From: an uncultured SAR86 cluster bacterium
Lineage (GTDB): Bacteria > Pseudomonadota > Gammaproteobacteria > Magnimaribacterales > Magnimaribacteraceae
DNA length: 64,000 nt
Assembly: GCA_902594545.1 (NCBI GenBank)
Contig: CACJMO010000001.1
Location: 85,112-149,111 of the forward strand
Direction: 5' to 3'
Part shown: one piece after another, positions 1 to 8,527 of the stretch
Numbering within the stretch: the first letter of the stretch is position 1
Layout: the number at the start of each line of letters is the position of its first letter
The notes under the pieces: model-generated
What the model was told of the DNA's origin: nothing
The model's input: the letters and a program-made list of their open reading frames with translations, nothing else
The model's database searches: none
Translations under genes and position numbers: made by a program

Positions 1-993
1 ATTTCTTACAGACTCAGCGTAAACTGTACAGTCATAATCAGGTGCGGCTCCTATTCTTCGGGTGTTAATGACGTAAAAAAACATATAACCCTTAACGTCA
101 AATAGAGAATGATTTTCAGAAAAGAAAGGGCGTTTATCGGAATAGAATGTTTCGCTGGAATTAAAATTTACAACCAATTCATCGCTCTCTACCTGACCAA
201 AATCTGGATTTAAGGCCACATTTAATTGTTTACCGGCATCGATATTCCAAAAAATTTCTGCTCCTACTTTTGTATCTATCTCGTCCAGAATCCTATCTTC
301 GGAAAAGTTTACATAAGGGAAGTAATCTATCTTCGATACACTGTAATTATTGAATTCGTAATCGTTAAAGATTGATATAAATTTTTCTGTTCTGGGATTG
401 CCCTTAATCGTGGTGTAAACCTTAAAATCACCCCTCAACCATCTGTAAAAAGAAAGTTTAACTTTTCTTTTTTCTCCTGTTTGAGCTTTCATCGGAGCAA
501 CACTCCAAGGAATAAACATTTCGGCATACCAAGCATCTCCATCAATGCTTACTCCATATCCCCAATCAGAGTCCCAATCGTAATTTACTTCATTTTCGTT
601 TCTAACAACATTGTCAAGAATTGATCCTCCGGCAGAAATAGAAAATCCGTAAGATAAAAGCCCATCTCCATCAAAGTCTATAGATACACCAACCATGTCG
701 GCATTTGCCATCTCGTCGTCACGTTGGTGTTTTTGGGTCCTTATTGTTTCATTAGCCTGATAGCTAATAAAACCTAAATAGATTCCTTTTTCATCCTCCA
801 ATACTAGAACTTTTTGAGAGCCCGAAGCATCATTCAGAGTATAAGGAAGGCTTTCATAATATTTAGTTATCTCTCTAGCATTTAACCAATCAGCTTCATC
901 AAGATTGCCATCGATCACAAGATCTAATGAACTAAGGTTTGAGGTAAAAAGTACGAAAAGTACTGTAGTGAAAAGATTGAGCTTCCTATGCAA
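1..993 (-). CDS. DUF5916-family outer-membrane protein, partial (3' end beyond window)
   Basis: An uninterrupted minus-strand frame runs from the window edge to a TTG start at 993, absent from the ORF track because its stop lies outside. It begins with a signal-peptide-like stretch (LFTTVLFVLFTSNLSS) followed by 'DGNLDEADW', the opening of a CBM9-like domain, then the DUF5916 motif 'NPDFGQVESDE' and 'FYSDKRPFF'. It aligns along its whole visible length with the next gene upstream, so the two are tandem paralogues. No ATG occurs early in frame, and GGGGAT lies just ahead of the TTG. The family is predicted to form an outer-membrane beta barrel behind an N-terminal sugar-binding-like domain; its substrate is unknown. 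Family call firm, function open. Confidence 0.82.
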   Translation of the reverse strand, partial: MHRKLNLFTTVLFVLFTSNLSSLDLVIDGNLDEADWLNAREITKYYESLPYTLNDASGSQKVLVLEDEKGIYLGFISYQANETIRTQKHQRDDEMANADMVGVSIDFDGDGLLSYGFSISAGGSILDNVVRNENEVNYDWDSDWGYGVSIDGDAWYAEMFIPWSVAPMKAQTGEKRKVKLSFYRWLRGDFKVYTTIKGNPRTEKFISIFNDYEFNNYSVSKIDYFPYVNFSEDRILDEIDTKVGAEIFWNIDAGKQLNVALNPDFGQVESDELVVNFNSSETFYSDKRPFFSENHSLFDVKGYMFFYVINTRRIGAAPDYDCTVYAESVRN

Positions 994-1036
994 AGTTTAT
1001 CCCCGTGGAGGCGGGCTATTTTATATTTTTGAGTTA

Positions 1037-3316
1037 TTAAAATCTATATCTCAATTTGATCGTGAAATTTTCTTTTGCAGGATCTTTCCAAGACCTTCTG
1101 TAGAGAGTGGCTAAATTATCTTCTTCGTCATTAAGGGAAACTCTCCCACCTTTAGAATAAACTAAATAAAGATAGGACAGAGGCATAATTTCATATCTAT
1201 AACGAACCTGAAAAGCTAATTCACTAATAGTGATGGGCGAAATATTTATATTTGATGAATTTAAATTACCTCTTAAATCTCCCAGATAAGGTTTTGGATT
1301 TCTCCCTGTAAAAGCAACTAGCTGCGCCTTGATTCTCAGTTCATGTTTATTATCTTTAAACCACTCAAGTTCAAAAACGCTAGTTCTTTGCTTTCTGTCA
1401 AAAGTAGCTAAAAGGTTTTCATCTAACCAATTTAACCAATTCTTTTCATCTGTGTGTCTGTACACCATACTGAAAGATAGGTTTTCAGCCGGCATAAATT
1501 TAATCAGCCCTCTAGAGGAGTTTTTCCAGCCTATCTCAGGTGAATGTTCACTGCCCTTTCCTCTTTCAAACCTTAAGCTGTAGATGTATTTTGGTCTCCG
1601 AGGCCCCGTGAATTCAAAATATCCTCCCATTCCTTTAGGCATATTTATAAAAGGAGCTAGTTGGGAGCCTCTTGTTATTCGTGTATTTCTTCCAGTACTC
1701 CTATAAAAGATTTCAGTCTTTATCTCTGATAAGTCAGTAAAATTAGTCTCAAGTTTTAATGCGAAATTCGAAGACTCTCGCACAGTATCTGCATTGAATT
1801 TAGATCCATAACCAATTTCGTATAGTCTCGATCTAAGGACAGAGCCTTTGGGGAAACTAGTCTTCTTAAATTGTGTTCTGCCATTAAACATTAGGCGATC
1901 ATTCAGTATGAGATAACCCATGTCATTTAGATCAAGCTGATCATCATAAAAATTAATACCGATACCGGAAGAAAAGTTTGTATTAGGATTGTAGCTGTAA
2001 CCTAAAGTCATACCTAGGCCATCCTGATTATTCACATTTGAATGCATTAAGTTACCATTCATCCTGTGTACTTTTGATGGAAGGTAAATAAAATCAATAG
2101 AATTTACTTGAGAGTTGTTACCTGTGACAGGTTTATTTACATACGTACCCAAATATCCGTACTTCAGATCATTAGATTTAGTATTCAGCCTTAATGCATA
2201 AAAATCTCTTCCTTCAGAGAATTTTTCGTCTCTCTCAGATGCACTCATAAATCCAAAATCAACCTCTCCTTTTTGGGTGTATTTCAATGCAAAATCTATT
2301 TCGCTTGTTTCTGCTTTAGTTTGTTGGCAGTAATCTTGTAGATCTCCGTACGAACCGCAATCGTAATCAGGCCTTCCTCCAATCCTCCTTGTGTTGATGA
2401 TTCTATGCATACGATCGCTTACATCAAACATACTGTTATTTTCTGCGAAGAAAGGTCTCTTGTCGGAATAAAATGTTTCGAAAGCAGAAAAATTAACAAC
2501 AACTTCATCACTTTCAACCTGTCCAAAATCAGGATTCAAAGTTAAGTTAAGTTGTTTACTTGAGTCTATTTTCCAAAATACTTCGGCTCCCGCTTTGGAA
2601 ATTTGATCAGAATTTGTAAAGTCATCAGTTAATGTTGAGTACGGAAAAAAATCTAAATTTGATCCGGAATAATTATTAAATTCAAACTCATCAAAAACCG
2701 ACAAATAAACATTTTCATAGACACTTCCTTTAATGGTGGAAAAGCCTCTTCCGATTCCCATAAGCATTCTATAAAAAGCCATTCTTATCTTTCTTTTTTC
2801 ACCGGCCTGCGTTTTCATAGAGGCAATTGACCACGGAATAAAGGTTTCGGAGTACCATACTCCATCTTGAATTGAGGCAGCAGATTGCCAATCAGCATCC
2901 CAATCCCAGTTTCTTTCCTTCTCGTCGGTTACAGTTGCATCTCCTATTGAGCCGCTAGAGGAGATAAAAAAGTTGTAACCTTCAACACCGTCTCCATTAA
3001 AGTCTATTACTATGCCGTTTTTATCTGATAAGGCTCTCTCTTGATCACGCAGGTGATTCATAGTCCTCATAGACTCATTGGGCTGATAATTTTTAAATCC
3101 AAAATAAAGGCCCTCTTCAGATTCAATAATTAAAATCTGAGTTTTAAAGTCCGTTACCTCTCTTAGAGAGTATGGATATACCTCATAAAAATCATTGAGG
3201 GTTATAGCTTCTTGCCATTCAGGTTCGTCCAATACTCCGTCAATATCAATCTCAGCCTTTAATGCAAGAGATAGAAATAAAGTAATAAATAAGTAAGTAA
3301 TATGAAAATTACGCAC
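1037..3316 (-). CDS. DUF5916 / CBM9-like outer-membrane protein
   Basis: A 759-residue protein with an N-terminal signal peptide (about residues 1-20), a CBM9-like domain near 'DGVLDEPEW' (residues 25-200), and a long C-terminal region rich in alternating hydrophobic residues that ends in aromatic Phe ('LRYRF'), as expected for an outer-membrane beta barrel. The DUF5916 motifs 'NPDFGQVESDE' and 'FYSDKRPFFAEN' are present. The start is GTG (plus-strand cac at 3314-3316), sharing one base with the TAG stop of the DUF4399 gene, so translation is probably coupled. It is followed 43 bases later by a paralogue. Substrate and role are unknown; surface glycan or protein handling is possible but not shown. 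Confidence 0.85.
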   Translation of the reverse strand: MRNFHITYLFITLFLSLALKAEIDIDGVLDEPEWQEAITLNDFYEVYPYSLREVTDFKTQILIIESEEGLYFGFKNYQPNESMRTMNHLRDQERALSDKNGIVIDFNGDGVEGYNFFISSSGSIGDATVTDEKERNWDWDADWQSAASIQDGVWYSETFIPWSIASMKTQAGEKRKIRMAFYRMLMGIGRGFSTIKGSVYENVYLSVFDEFEFNNYSGSNLDFFPYSTLTDDFTNSDQISKAGAEVFWKIDSSKQLNLTLNPDFGQVESDEVVVNFSAFETFYSDKRPFFAENNSMFDVSDRMHRIINTRRIGGRPDYDCGSYGDLQDYCQQTKAETSEIDFALKYTQKGEVDFGFMSASERDEKFSEGRDFYALRLNTKSNDLKYGYLGTYVNKPVTGNNSQVNSIDFIYLPSKVHRMNGNLMHSNVNNQDGLGMTLGYSYNPNTNFSSGIGINFYDDQLDLNDMGYLILNDRLMFNGRTQFKKTSFPKGSVLRSRLYEIGYGSKFNADTVRESSNFALKLETNFTDLSEIKTEIFYRSTGRNTRITRGSQLAPFINMPKGMGGYFEFTGPRRPKYIYSLRFERGKGSEHSPEIGWKNSSRGLIKFMPAENLSFSMVYRHTDEKNWLNWLDENLLATFDRKQRTSVFELEWFKDNKHELRIKAQLVAFTGRNPKPYLGDLRGNLNSSNINISPITISELAFQVRYRYEIMPLSYLYLVYSKGGRVSLNDEEDNLATLYRRSWKDPAKENFTIKLRYRF

Positions 3317-3708
3317 TAATCTTTAACTGTTATATTTATTTGTCTTGAAACTACTGGGGGCGTATGTGGTGTATGAGTCATATCGCCAAGAACTAACTGT
3401 AAGCTGTAATCTCCAGGTGGCAACTCAACCAATGACTCAGTCTGACCTCCACCAAAATGGATATGGTTTTTGGAAGCTGGGATAGGTTTTGAAAAATCAA
3501 GATCTTTGACATTTATTAGCAAATGATGATGACCTGTATTTTCTCTATCTATACCTGCAGGCGCTATACCCATTTTCGATAGACCAAACTGTATTAGGAA
3601 GGGTGATTCAACTTCATCTCCGTCTTCTAAATTAATAAAATAAACCCTCGCCTCAGCAAAAGCTGAACTTGTAATCAAAAAAGAAATGAGAAATAGAATT
3701 GATTTCAT
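3316..3708 (-). CDS. DUF4399 domain protein, exported
   Basis: About 130 residues from the ATG at 3708: a signal peptide (KSILFLISFLITSSAFA), then a single DUF4399 domain with the conserved 'GHHHLLIN', 'HIHFGGGQTES' and 'LQLVLGDMTHTPH' segments. The His-rich pattern suggests metal binding, but the family has no proven function. The ORF track extends the start to 3759, which would run into the flavin reductase gene; I prefer 3708 because it begins the signal peptide and lies 4 bases after the upstream stop. The G-rich run GGGGGGG in the end of the upstream gene may serve as ribosome-binding site. The stop overlaps the GTG of the DUF5916 gene. Confidence 0.82.
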   Translation of the reverse strand: MKSILFLISFLITSSAFAEARVYFINLEDGDEVESPFLIQFGLSKMGIAPAGIDRENTGHHHLLINVKDLDFSKPIPASKNHIHFGGGQTESLVELPPGDYSLQLVLGDMTHTPHTPPVVSRQINITVKD

Positions 3709-3712
3709 AATT

Positions 3713-4186
3713 TTATAAATACCCCCCCATTCCATATAAAAGTGGCTTAAGTTCATCATTATTAATTGCCTTTTCTACCCTGCCGATAAAAATTGTATGA
3801 CTTGTATGATCAACTTCATTTAATTTCGAGCAAAACAGAGTAGATAAAGCATCTGCATTGTAAATATAAGAGCCTTGATCTTTCCATGATTCATTTACAA
3901 ATCTTGATTCCCCCTCATCACTATTACTGCAAACTTCTGCAAGCTCTCTCTGAGAGCTAGATAAAATATTGATGGAGAAATGAGAGCCCTCAGATAAAAT
4001 TTTATGTATTGAGGCATCTTTATTAACGCAAACCAGCATAGAAGGAGGGTCTAACGAAAGGGAAGTAACTGAAGTAGCTGTCATAGCATGCCTTTCACCT
4101 TCGTGTGATGCAGATATAACATTGACAGTAGAAGTTACTGCCCGCATCGAGGCTAAAAAGGTTTTCTTTAAATCAGAGTTTTGCAT
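3713..4186 (-). CDS. flavin reductase-like domain protein
   Basis: A 157-residue protein of the flavin reductase-like (HpaC/DIM6-NTAB) family, recognisable by the N-terminal 'SMRAVTSTVNVISA', 'HAMTATSVTSLSLDPPSMLVCVN' pattern and 'FSINILSSSQRELAEVCS'. Members are small FMN/FAD-binding split-barrel proteins that pass reduced flavin to a monooxygenase or reduce flavin with NAD(P)H. No partner oxygenase is adjacent; it heads a minus-strand operon with DUF4399 and DUF5916 genes. There is no Shine-Dalgarno: the 5 bases before ATG follow an oligo-T tract and a hairpin (separate entry). Family is clear, substrate unknown. Confidence 0.85.
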   Translation of the reverse strand: MQNSDLKKTFLASMRAVTSTVNVISASHEGERHAMTATSVTSLSLDPPSMLVCVNKDASIHKILSEGSHFSINILSSSQRELAEVCSNSDEGESRFVNESWKDQGSYIYNADALSTLFCSKLNEVDHTSHTIFIGRVEKAINNDELKPLLYGMGGYL

Positions 4187-4190
4187 ACAG

Positions 4191-4227
4191 AAAAAAAACC
4201 ACTAGTTAATTTAGCTACTAGTGGTTT
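4191..4227 (-). terminator. hairpin plus U-tract in leader of flavin reductase gene
   Basis: An 11-bp perfect stem AAACCACTAGT / ACTAGTGGTTT with a 10-base loop, followed on the minus strand by eight T (plus-strand 4198 to 4191). That is the shape of an intrinsic terminator, though the stem is not GC-rich. It lies only 4 bases before the minus-strand ATG at 4186 and between divergent genes, so it could attenuate the operon or be a palindromic operator. Structure seen directly; role inferred. Confidence 0.45.
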
Positions 4228-4249
4228 GAAAGGGCATAATATTGTCGAT

Positions 4250-4813
4250 ATGCCCAAAAGACAAGCCACTTCAAGAATAATTGCCGGTAAATTTAGAGGG
4301 ACTAAAATCTCTTTTAAAGAAAGTAAGGCATTAAGGCCTACAGAAAGTAAAACCAAGGAAACTCTCTTTAACTGGCTGATGAATGACCTGGAAAATAAAA
4401 ATTGTTTGGATATGTTCGCAGGAACTGGCGCTCTAGGATTCGAGGCACTCTCAAGAGGTAGCAAAAATGTTGTATTTTTTGATAAAGATAAAAGACTTTG
4501 TTCGGCTATCGATCGTATGGCAAAAAAGTTAGAAATTTCCGATCAATGCAGAGTAATCAACTCAAATGCCATGACCTTTGACTACAGTGTGCTGGAGAAG
4601 AAATTTGATTTAATCTTTATTGATCCTCCATTTGAAGAAGATCTAGTATCTAAGTCTTTAGACTTAATTTCAAAATATGATTTACTGAAGGTTGGTGGCC
4701 AGATTTATGTAGAATGTGAAGCAAGCCTTGTATTACAGGATCATGTAAAAAACTTGAAAAAAATAAAGGAATCTAAGGGAGGAGCAACTAAATATTACTT
4801 ATATGAAAGCTAG
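4250..4813 (+). CDS. rsmD: 16S rRNA (guanine-966-N2)-methyltransferase RsmD
   Basis: SAM-dependent methyltransferase that modifies G966 of 16S rRNA on the assembling 30S subunit. Visible marks are the N-terminal 'RIIAGKFRGTKI', the 'LRPTESKTKETLFNWL' segment, the SAM-binding 'DMFAGTGALGFEALSRG', and the catalytic 'FIDPPFE' (DPPF). From ATG 4250 the protein has 187 residues, the normal family length; the ORF track starts at 4181, but those 23 residues include the operator-like hairpin and are unlike RsmD. The gene is divergent from the flavin reductase and overlaps the next small membrane-protein gene by 11 bases. No clear Shine-Dalgarno is seen before 4250. Confidence 0.93.
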   Translation: MPKRQATSRIIAGKFRGTKISFKESKALRPTESKTKETLFNWLMNDLENKNCLDMFAGTGALGFEALSRGSKNVVFFDKDKRLCSAIDRMAKKLEISDQCRVINSNAMTFDYSVLEKKFDLIFIDPPFEEDLVSKSLDLISKYDLLKVGGQIYVECEASLVLQDHVKNLKKIKESKGGATKYYLYES

Positions 4814-5039
4814 ACTATTTCTCATACTAATATTTTTGACTGTGCTGACAGTGCTTATAACTAACGATAAATTCACTCTTATTGAGCCATTCATTTTTTT
4901 TGTCTACGGAAAAGAAATTACCGTAGGAACAGAACTAACTTTAGCGGTGACAGTACTGACAACGTTGTTTGGGGTATTGATAGTTGGAATCTTAGAAGCT
5001 CTATTTTTTAGCAAAAAAAGTAAAGCTAAAAAAGAATAA
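4803..5039 (+). CDS. small two-helix membrane protein (LapA-like topology)
   Basis: A 78-residue protein with two hydrophobic segments (about residues 4-20 and 47-69) and a basic, Lys-rich C-terminus (KKSKAKKE). Length and topology resemble the LapA / DUF1049 domain of envelope-assembly proteins, but I see no decisive motif, so the family is tentative. The start overlaps the end of rsmD by 11 bases, implying co-transcription and coupling. It ends tail to tail with rho, 9 bases away. Confidence 0.6.
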   Translation: MKARLFLILIFLTVLTVLITNDKFTLIEPFIFFVYGKEITVGTELTLAVTVLTTLFGVLIVGILEALFFSKKSKAKKE

Positions 5040-5048
5040 ATCAGAAAT

Positions 5049-6308
5049 CTATTTTCTTTTCATGGACTCAAAAAATTCGGCATTAGTCTTATAATCTTTG
5101 AGTTTGTCTAACATCCATTCCATTGCAGCAGTATCGTCCATTTCGTTCAATAACTTACGCAAAACAGTAATATTTCTCAATTCCAATTCTGAAGTTAATA
5201 AGTCTTCTCTTCTAGTACCAGTTTTTCTAACATTAATCGCAGGGAATACTCTCTTTTCAGCGATTTTTCTATCCAAATTAATTTCTGAATTTCCTGTTCC
5301 CTTGAACTCTTCAAAAATAACCTCATCCATTCTTGAACCAGTATCAATTAAGGCTGTAGCAATTATGGAAAGGCTACCTCCTCCTTCAATATTTCTTGCA
5401 GCTCCAAAAAATCTCTTAGGTTTCTGAAGCGCATTGGCATCTACACCACCAGTAAGAATCTTCCCTGAAGCAGCTTGAGTTGAGTTATAAGCCCTTGCCA
5501 AACGAGTAATTGAATCTAAAAGTATAACTACATCATGTTTGTGTTCTACTAACCTTCTTGCCTTGTTAATTGCCATTTCGGCAACTTGGACATGTCTTGT
5601 TGGAGCTTCATCAAATGTACTTGCTATGACCTCACCCTTTACTGAGCGCTTCATTTCGGTAACCTCTTCCGGCCTCTCATCCACAAGTAGAACCATAATT
5701 TTACATTCTGGATTATTCCGTTCGATAGAATGAGCAATACTCTGGAGCAATAATGTCTTACCTGCTTTAGGCGGCGACACAATCAAAGATCTTTGCCCTT
5801 TTCCTGTTGGAGCCGTTAAATCTATAACTCTCGAGGATAAATCTTCAGTACTCCCGGTTCCTAGCTCAAACAACATTCTCTCATCAGGAAATAGAGGAGT
5901 GAGATTCTCAAAGGAGGGCTTATTCTTTGTTTTGTCCGGCTGTTCGAAATTAATTTCCTCTATTTTTAAAATAGCGAAATACCTTTCTCCATCTTTGGGT
6001 GATCTGATTTTGCCTTTTATGGTATCTCCAGTTCTCAGGCCAAACCTTCTTATTTGACTAGGAGAAACATAAATATCATCTGGGCCTGCCAAATATGAAG
6101 AATCAGGAGATCTTAAGAAACCGAATCCATCTTGGAGAATTTCTAACACACCTTCTCCTTCTATGTCTTCGCCACTTTTAGCTTTGCTCTTCAATATTCC
6201 AAAGACTATGTCTTGTCTTTTTGCACGAGAAGCATTTTCTATCCCGCACTCTTCGCCAAGCTCAATGAGCTGTTCTACTGGCATTTTTTTTAATTCTGTT
6301 AATTGCAT
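5049..6308 (-). CDS. rho: transcription termination factor Rho
   Basis: Hexameric RNA-dependent ATPase that ends transcription. At 419 residues it has the length of the E. coli protein. It carries the N-terminal helical domain ([15 protein letters not shown]), the RNA-binding cold-shock-like domain ([25 protein letters not shown]), the Walker A 'PPKAGKT' near residue 180, Walker B-type '[15 protein letters not shown]', and the secondary RNA-binding 'TGGVDANAL' Q-loop region. Essential and normally autoregulated; its leader has a short inverted repeat (separate entry). It lies downstream of trxA on the minus strand, the usual gammaproteobacterial order. Confidence 0.98.
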   Translation of the reverse strand: MQLTELKKMPVEQLIELGEECGIENASRAKRQDIVFGILKSKAKSGEDIEGEGVLEILQDGFGFLRSPDSSYLAGPDDIYVSPSQIRRFGLRTGDTIKGKIRSPKDGERYFAILKIEEINFEQPDKTKNKPSFENLTPLFPDERMLFELGTGSTEDLSSRVIDLTAPTGKGQRSLIVSPPKAGKTLLLQSIAHSIERNNPECKIMVLLVDERPEEVTEMKRSVKGEVIASTFDEAPTRHVQVAEMAINKARRLVEHKHDVVILLDSITRLARAYNSTQAASGKILTGGVDANALQKPKRFFGAARNIEGGGSLSIIATALIDTGSRMDEVIFEEFKGTGNSEINLDRKIAEKRVFPAINVRKTGTRREDLLTSELELRNITVLRKLLNEMDDTAAMEWMLDKLKDYKTNAEFFESMKRK

Positions 6309-6340
6309 AAGTTAGGTTTAATGCTTGAAAAAAGGAGGTA

Positions 6341-6357
6341 ACCAAAGAAACTTTGGT
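6341..6357 (-). promoter_or_regulatory. small inverted repeat in rho leader
   Basis: ACCAAAG-AAA-CTTTGGT forms a 7-bp stem with a 3-base loop in the trxA-rho interval; on the minus strand it is followed after a few bases by CCTCCTTTTTT. It could be a weak terminator for trxA or part of rho autoregulation. Only the repeat itself is observed. Confidence 0.3.
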
Positions 6358-6399
6358 GTGGAAATAGTAACCTTGTTGGAAATTAGAGTCTAGTGTTTT

Positions 6400-6720
6400 C
6401 TATAAATTTGATTCGATAAATTCAGTTAACTGAGTTTTGCTCAAAGCACCTACTTGTTGAGCTACCAATTCACCACCTTTGAAGATAGCCAAAGTTGGAA
6501 TACTCATTACATTTTGCTGAGCAGCTGAAGTTTGATTGGCATCGACATCTAACTTGCCTACTTTTAATTTGTCTGAAAACTCAATTGCTATTTCTTCAAC
6601 AATTGGTCCAACCATTTTGCAAGGACCACACCAAGTAGCCCAATAGTCTACTAAAACTGGTTTATCTGACTCACTTACTTCAGCTGTAAAATTGTCATCT
6701 GTCAGTGTGACAACATTCAT
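6400..6720 (-). CDS. trxA: thioredoxin 1
   Basis: A 106-residue cytoplasmic thioredoxin with the active site 'WATWCGPCK' near residues 28-36, the cis-Pro loop 'SIPTLAIF' and conserved 'KLDVDAN'. It reduces protein disulfides using electrons from thioredoxin reductase. A strong ribosome-binding site (AAGGAGGAAAT) precedes the ATG. It sits upstream of rho in the same direction. Nothing is unusual. Confidence 0.97.
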   Translation of the reverse strand: MNVVTLTDDNFTAEVSESDKPVLVDYWATWCGPCKMVGPIVEEIAIEFSDKLKVGKLDVDANQTSAAQQNVMSIPTLAIFKGGELVAQQVGALSKTQLTEFIESNL

Positions 6721-6816
6721 ATTTCCTCCTTGGAAAATTTAGATGGGATATTTAAAAGAATCATTTAATTTATCTCATTATTGGGTTTATTTTGTAATTT
6801 ATCAAGACGCAATAGA

Positions 6817-8490
6817 TTATTTTTTTGTGGTTACTGCGCCTAAAGATGCTGAAGTAACCAAAGATCTATACTTATCAAGAACACCGCCCTCTTCTTCTTT
6901 TACTGGACAAACCCAAGACTCTTTTCTTTTTTTCAATTCTTCTTCCGAAAGGTCAAAATTTATTTGGTTTGTTTCAGCATCAATAGAAATTACATCCCCA
7001 TCTTTGATTAAAGATATTGGCCCTCCATCAAATGCCTCGGGTGTAATATGTCCCACTACAAACCCATGAGTCCCTCCTGAAAATCTTCCGTCAGTTAAGA
7101 AAGCAACCTTATCTCCGAGCCCTTTTCCCATTATTGCCGAAGTTGGGCTAAGCATCTCCCTCATGCCAGGTGCTCCGCGAGGGCCTTCGTATCTTATGAC
7201 CAAAACATCTCCTTCAGATATTTGATTGGATAAAATTCCTTCCATAGCCGACTCTTCAGAATCATAAACCTTGGCTTTACCCTGAAAACTGAGTCCTTCT
7301 TTACCAGATATCTTTGCCACTGCTCCTTGAGGTGCTAAATTTCCATAAAGAACTCTTAGATGACTGTCAGCTTTTATGGGGGTTTTGGTCTCTTTAACAA
7401 TATCTTGATCCTTTGGATAGTAATCATATGACTCCAGATTTTGAGCTATTGTTTCACCAGTTACGGTCATTTGATCACCATCAATTAAACCCTCATCAAG
7501 CATAACTTTCATAAGAGGGACTATGCCACCAATTTCTATCAATTCCGACATTAAGAAATTTCCGCTTGGTCTTAGATCTGCCAATACAGGAGTTTGCTTA
7601 CCAATTCTCTCGAAGTCATCTAAAGTCAGATCAACTTTAGCTTCGTGGGCGATAGCAAGTAAATGCAAAACAGCATTAGTAGAACCACCAAGTGCTATAA
7701 CAACTGCAATTGCATTTTCGAATGCCTGCTTAGTCATTATGTCTCTGGGCTTGATATCCTTAGATATGAGGTTCATTATCGCTTCGCCTGCTTTTAATGA
7801 ATCTTCCAATTTGCTGGATGAGACAGCTTCTTGCGCAGAACTATTAGGCAAGCTTAAACCCAGCGCTTCTATAGCAGATGCCATGGTATTGGCTGTATAC
7901 ATTCCACCGCATGACCCAGGGCCTGGAATAGCAGAAGACTCTATGTCTAAAAGTTCAATATCAGAGATTGAACCTTGCGAGTGCTCACCTACAGCCTCAA
8001 AGACCGATACTACATCAGTTCTATTTGCTCCAGGCTTGATACTTCCACCATAAACGAATATCGAAGGCCTATTTAATCTCGCCATAGCCATAACACAAGC
8101 AGGCATATTCTTGTCACAACCCCCTATCGTAATTAGTCCATCAAAGCCCTGACCACCCACAACGGTTTCAATGGAGTCTGCAATAACTTCTCTGGAAACA
8201 AGGGAATATCTCATACCTTTTGTGCCCATCGAAATACCGTCTGAAACAGTTATAGTGTTGAAGATTACCGATTTTGTTCCGGCTGCATCGGCTCCTGCTG
8301 ATGCAGACTCAGCAAGTTTATCTATATGCATATTGCAAGGTGTAACCATACTCCATGTAGAAGCTATACCTACCTGTGGTTTTTCAAAATCTTGCGTTTC
8401 AAATCCAACGGCTCTAAGCATAGCCCTTGAAGGGGCTTGCTCTACTCCATCAACTATTTCAGAAGAAAATTTTCTTTTATCTTTGGACAT
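6817..8490 (-). CDS. ilvD: dihydroxy-acid dehydratase
   Basis: Iron-sulfur enzyme of branched-chain amino acid synthesis that converts 2,3-dihydroxy-isovalerate and -methylvalerate to the 2-oxo acids. At 557 residues it belongs to the shorter IlvD form. Cluster-binding cysteines are visible in '[15 protein letters not shown]' and '[14 protein letters not shown]'; the substrate-binding '[16 protein letters not shown]' lies near the C-terminus. The ATG at 8490 follows TATAAT by exactly six bases with no Shine-Dalgarno, so the message may be leaderless. No other ilv gene is adjacent; it lies 37 bases after the ABC ATPase gene on the same strand. Confidence 0.97.
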   Translation of the reverse strand: MSKDKRKFSSEIVDGVEQAPSRAMLRAVGFETQDFEKPQVGIASTWSMVTPCNMHIDKLAESASAGADAAGTKSVIFNTITVSDGISMGTKGMRYSLVSREVIADSIETVVGGQGFDGLITIGGCDKNMPACVMAMARLNRPSIFVYGGSIKPGANRTDVVSVFEAVGEHSQGSISDIELLDIESSAIPGPGSCGGMYTANTMASAIEALGLSLPNSSAQEAVSSSKLEDSLKAGEAIMNLISKDIKPRDIMTKQAFENAIAVVIALGGSTNAVLHLLAIAHEAKVDLTLDDFERIGKQTPVLADLRPSGNFLMSELIEIGGIVPLMKVMLDEGLIDGDQMTVTGETIAQNLESYDYYPKDQDIVKETKTPIKADSHLRVLYGNLAPQGAVAKISGKEGLSFQGKAKVYDSEESAMEGILSNQISEGDVLVIRYEGPRGAPGMREMLSPTSAIMGKGLGDKVAFLTDGRFSGGTHGFVVGHITPEAFDGGPISLIKDGDVISIDAETNQINFDLSEEELKKRKESWVCPVKEEEGGVLDKYRSLVTSASLGAVTTKK

Positions 8491-8496
8491 TTAAAT

Positions 8497-8526
8497 ATTA
8501 TAAGTTAGAAAAACTTAATCTAGTAA
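8497..8526 (-). promoter_or_regulatory. putative ilvD promoter, leaderless type
   Basis: On the minus strand TTACTA, 18 bases, TATAAT, then six bases to the ilvD ATG. The -10 is a perfect consensus and the -35 matches 4 of 6. Initiation about 6-7 bases after the -10 would start the transcript at the start codon. Confidence 0.5.
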
Positions 8527-8527
8527 G

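Noticed and set aside
4168-4464. 98-aa minus-strand ORF opposite rsmD
   Set aside because: Lies antisense to the SAM-binding region of rsmD and contains the intergenic hairpin; no independent support.
6332-6341. AAGGAGGTAA on the plus strand in the rho-trxA interval
   Set aside because: A perfect Shine-Dalgarno match but no plausible plus-strand ORF follows; treated as coincidence.
6743-7069. 108-aa plus-strand ORF at the ilvD 3' end
   Set aside because: Mostly antisense of ilvD and without a ribosome-binding site.
7523-8053. 176-aa plus-strand ORF opposite ilvD
   Set aside because: Antisense shadow; ilvD is full length with all motifs.
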